DNA from: an archaeon
Lineage (GTDB): Archaea; EX4484-52; B79-G9
Direction: 5' to 3'
DNA length: 5,501 nt
Assembly: GCA_030630425.1 (NCBI GenBank)
Contig: DAOVNB010000054.1
Coordinates: 1-5,501 of the forward strand
Shown: piece after piece, positions 4,488-5,501 of the stretch
Numbering within the stretch: the first letter of the stretch is position 1
How the letters are laid out: every line of letters starts with the position of its first letter
Notes under the pieces: generated by a model
The model's database searches: none
Seen by the model: the letters and a program-made list of their open reading frames with translations, nothing else
Told to the model about the DNA's origin: nothing
Made by a program: the position numbers and the translations under genes

Positions 4488-5501
4488 ATGTATAGCTTTC
4501 TTTCAATACCGATTTTTCTTGCAGCCGGATTTTTAATCCCGCTTATAGGCTCATTAAATGCAAAAAACAGCCGTAGGATTGCGCTTATCGCCTCTTTTTT
4601 AGCAATTGTTGTATCTCTCTTTGAAATTCCTTCAGTATTGTTGAATAAAATATCTGTAAAATATATGTCCGGCTGGATGGCGCCTTACGGAATTTCAGTT
4701 GCAGTCGATGCATTCAGCCTTGTTTTTATAATTCTTGCATCTATTGTTGGGTTTCTTGTGGTGCTTTATTCCAAAAAATACATAACATCCTGGAGTGTTG
4801 AATACTACACACTTCTTATGCTTCTTTTTACAGGCGTTATGGGCGTTCTGCATGCAGGGGACCTTTTCAATTTGTTCGTGTTTTTTGAGATTCTTTCAAT
4901 CGCATCATATGCGCTTACAGCATTCCATAAGAATAAAAAATCACTTGAAGGCGCCATAAAATATCTCATTTTAGGGTCATTCACAGCATCATTCATGCTT
5001 TTAGGCATTGCAATAATCTACGGAATCGCAGGCACACTCAACATGGCTGATTTAGCAGGAACTCTTGGGACAGGACTTGGCGCATCAACTGCAATAGCTT
5101 TCGGCCTTATATTTGCCGCCCTTGCATTCAAAAGTGCTATTGTGCCATTCCATTATTTAAAAAGCGATATTTTAGAAGTGACAATCCCCCCTGTTGGCGC
5201 ATTTTTCGCATCCATTGTAAGCGCGACAGGCATATACGCAATTATGCGCCTCTATTTCACCGTATTTAACGCAGGGTTTCTGACACACCACATACTAATT
5301 CTGTTAGGTGTTATATCAATCATATTGGGTTCTCTTATGGCTTTAAAGCAAAAAGACATCATGCGGCTTTTGGCATACTCTGCAATAGCGCAGGTGGGTT
5401 TTGTTGTTCTTGCTTTCGGTATGGGTGCTTTTGTAAGCGAATCATACATTGCGGGAATATACCACCTGATAAACATTGTTTTTATTGACGCGCTTCTTTT
5501 C
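4488..5501 (+). CDS. mnhD: Mrp-type antiporter subunit D (MnhD/MbhH-like), 3' end cut off
   Basis: The frame is open from the ATG at 4488 to the last base, giving 338 codons of a protein that is normally about 490-510 residues. It is a large antiporter-like subunit of the NuoL/M/N family that moves protons or cations across the membrane. Marks: the TM5 block HAGDLFNLFVFFEILS (122-137) with Glu134, the TM7 block FKSAIVPFH (214-222) with Lys215, and QKDIMRLLAYSAIAQVGF (288-305). Two other places differ from the usual pattern. Position 246 (SATGIYAIMR) is Ala, and position 334 (HLINIVFIDALLF) is Asp, where relatives commonly have Lys. The loop after His222 reads YLKSDIL instead of something like WLPDA. 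GGGGAT at 4479-4484 is the likely ribosome binding site. Confidence 0.92.
   Translation, partial: MYSFLSIPIFLAAGFLIPLIGSLNAKNSRRIALIASFLAIVVSLFEIPSVLLNKISVKYMSGWMAPYGISVAVDAFSLVFIILASIVGFLVVLYSKKYITSWSVEYYTLLMLLFTGVMGVLHAGDLFNLFVFFEILSIASYALTAFHKNKKSLEGAIKYLILGSFTASFMLLGIAIIYGIAGTLNMADLAGTLGTGLGASTAIAFGLIFAALAFKSAIVPFHYLKSDILEVTIPPVGAFFASIVSATGIYAIMRLYFTVFNAGFLTHHILILLGVISIILGSLMALKQKDIMRLLAYSAIAQVGFVVLAFGMGAFVSESYIAGIYHLINIVFIDALLF

Noticed and set aside
1..5501. CRISPR array, insertion sequence, defence system or riboswitch
   Set aside because: No regularly spaced repeats, transposase, terminal inverted repeats or long structured leaders are visible. The window is nearly filled by housekeeping and bioenergetic genes.

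Overview
The window looks archaeal. Three things say so: a fragment of an archaeal/eukaryotic-type (type 2) methionine aminopeptidase, a protein of the DUF373 family known essentially from archaea, and a tRNA gene broken by bulge-helix-bulge (BHB) introns. TATA-like boxes lie about 25-33 bp before genes that have no Shine-Dalgarno sequence. The DNA is AT-rich, with much ATA (Ile) and AGA (Arg) codon use. The lineage cannot be fixed from this piece. A DPANN-type or euryarchaeal lineage is plausible; this is inference only.

Left part (1-1354, + strand): the last ~80 codons of the methionine aminopeptidase, then a 353-aa DUF373 protein with a soluble N-terminal domain and about six membrane segments. 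A TATA-like element 25 bp before its ATG suggests a leaderless transcript.

Middle (1355-2158): a tRNA-Val(UAC) gene on the minus strand, 155 nt from G1 to an encoded CCA. Removing two introns gives a normal 77-nt cloverleaf. One intron (29 nt) is at the canonical 37/38 site; the other (49 nt) is in the D-loop between 20a and 21. A 47-bp spacer with interleaved TATA-like boxes separates it from a divergent AMMECR1-domain protein.

Right part (2215-5501, + strand): eight tightly packed or overlapping genes for an Mrp-type cation/proton antiporter module. The order is MnhE, F, G, MrpA C-terminal pieces (MbhD- and MbhE-like), MnhB, MnhC, MnhD, the last cut by the window end. This is the order of the antiporter half of the archaeal membrane-bound hydrogenase (MbhA-H) and its sulfane-reductase relative (Mbs), not the bacterial mrpABCDEFG order. 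The module therefore probably exchanges Na+ and H+, alone or coupled to a redox module encoded downstream. The window does not show which.

The points most worth a second look are the doubly interrupted tRNA-Val and the MnhD-like subunit, which keeps the TM5 Glu and TM7 Lys but seems to have lost two other usually conserved channel lysines.
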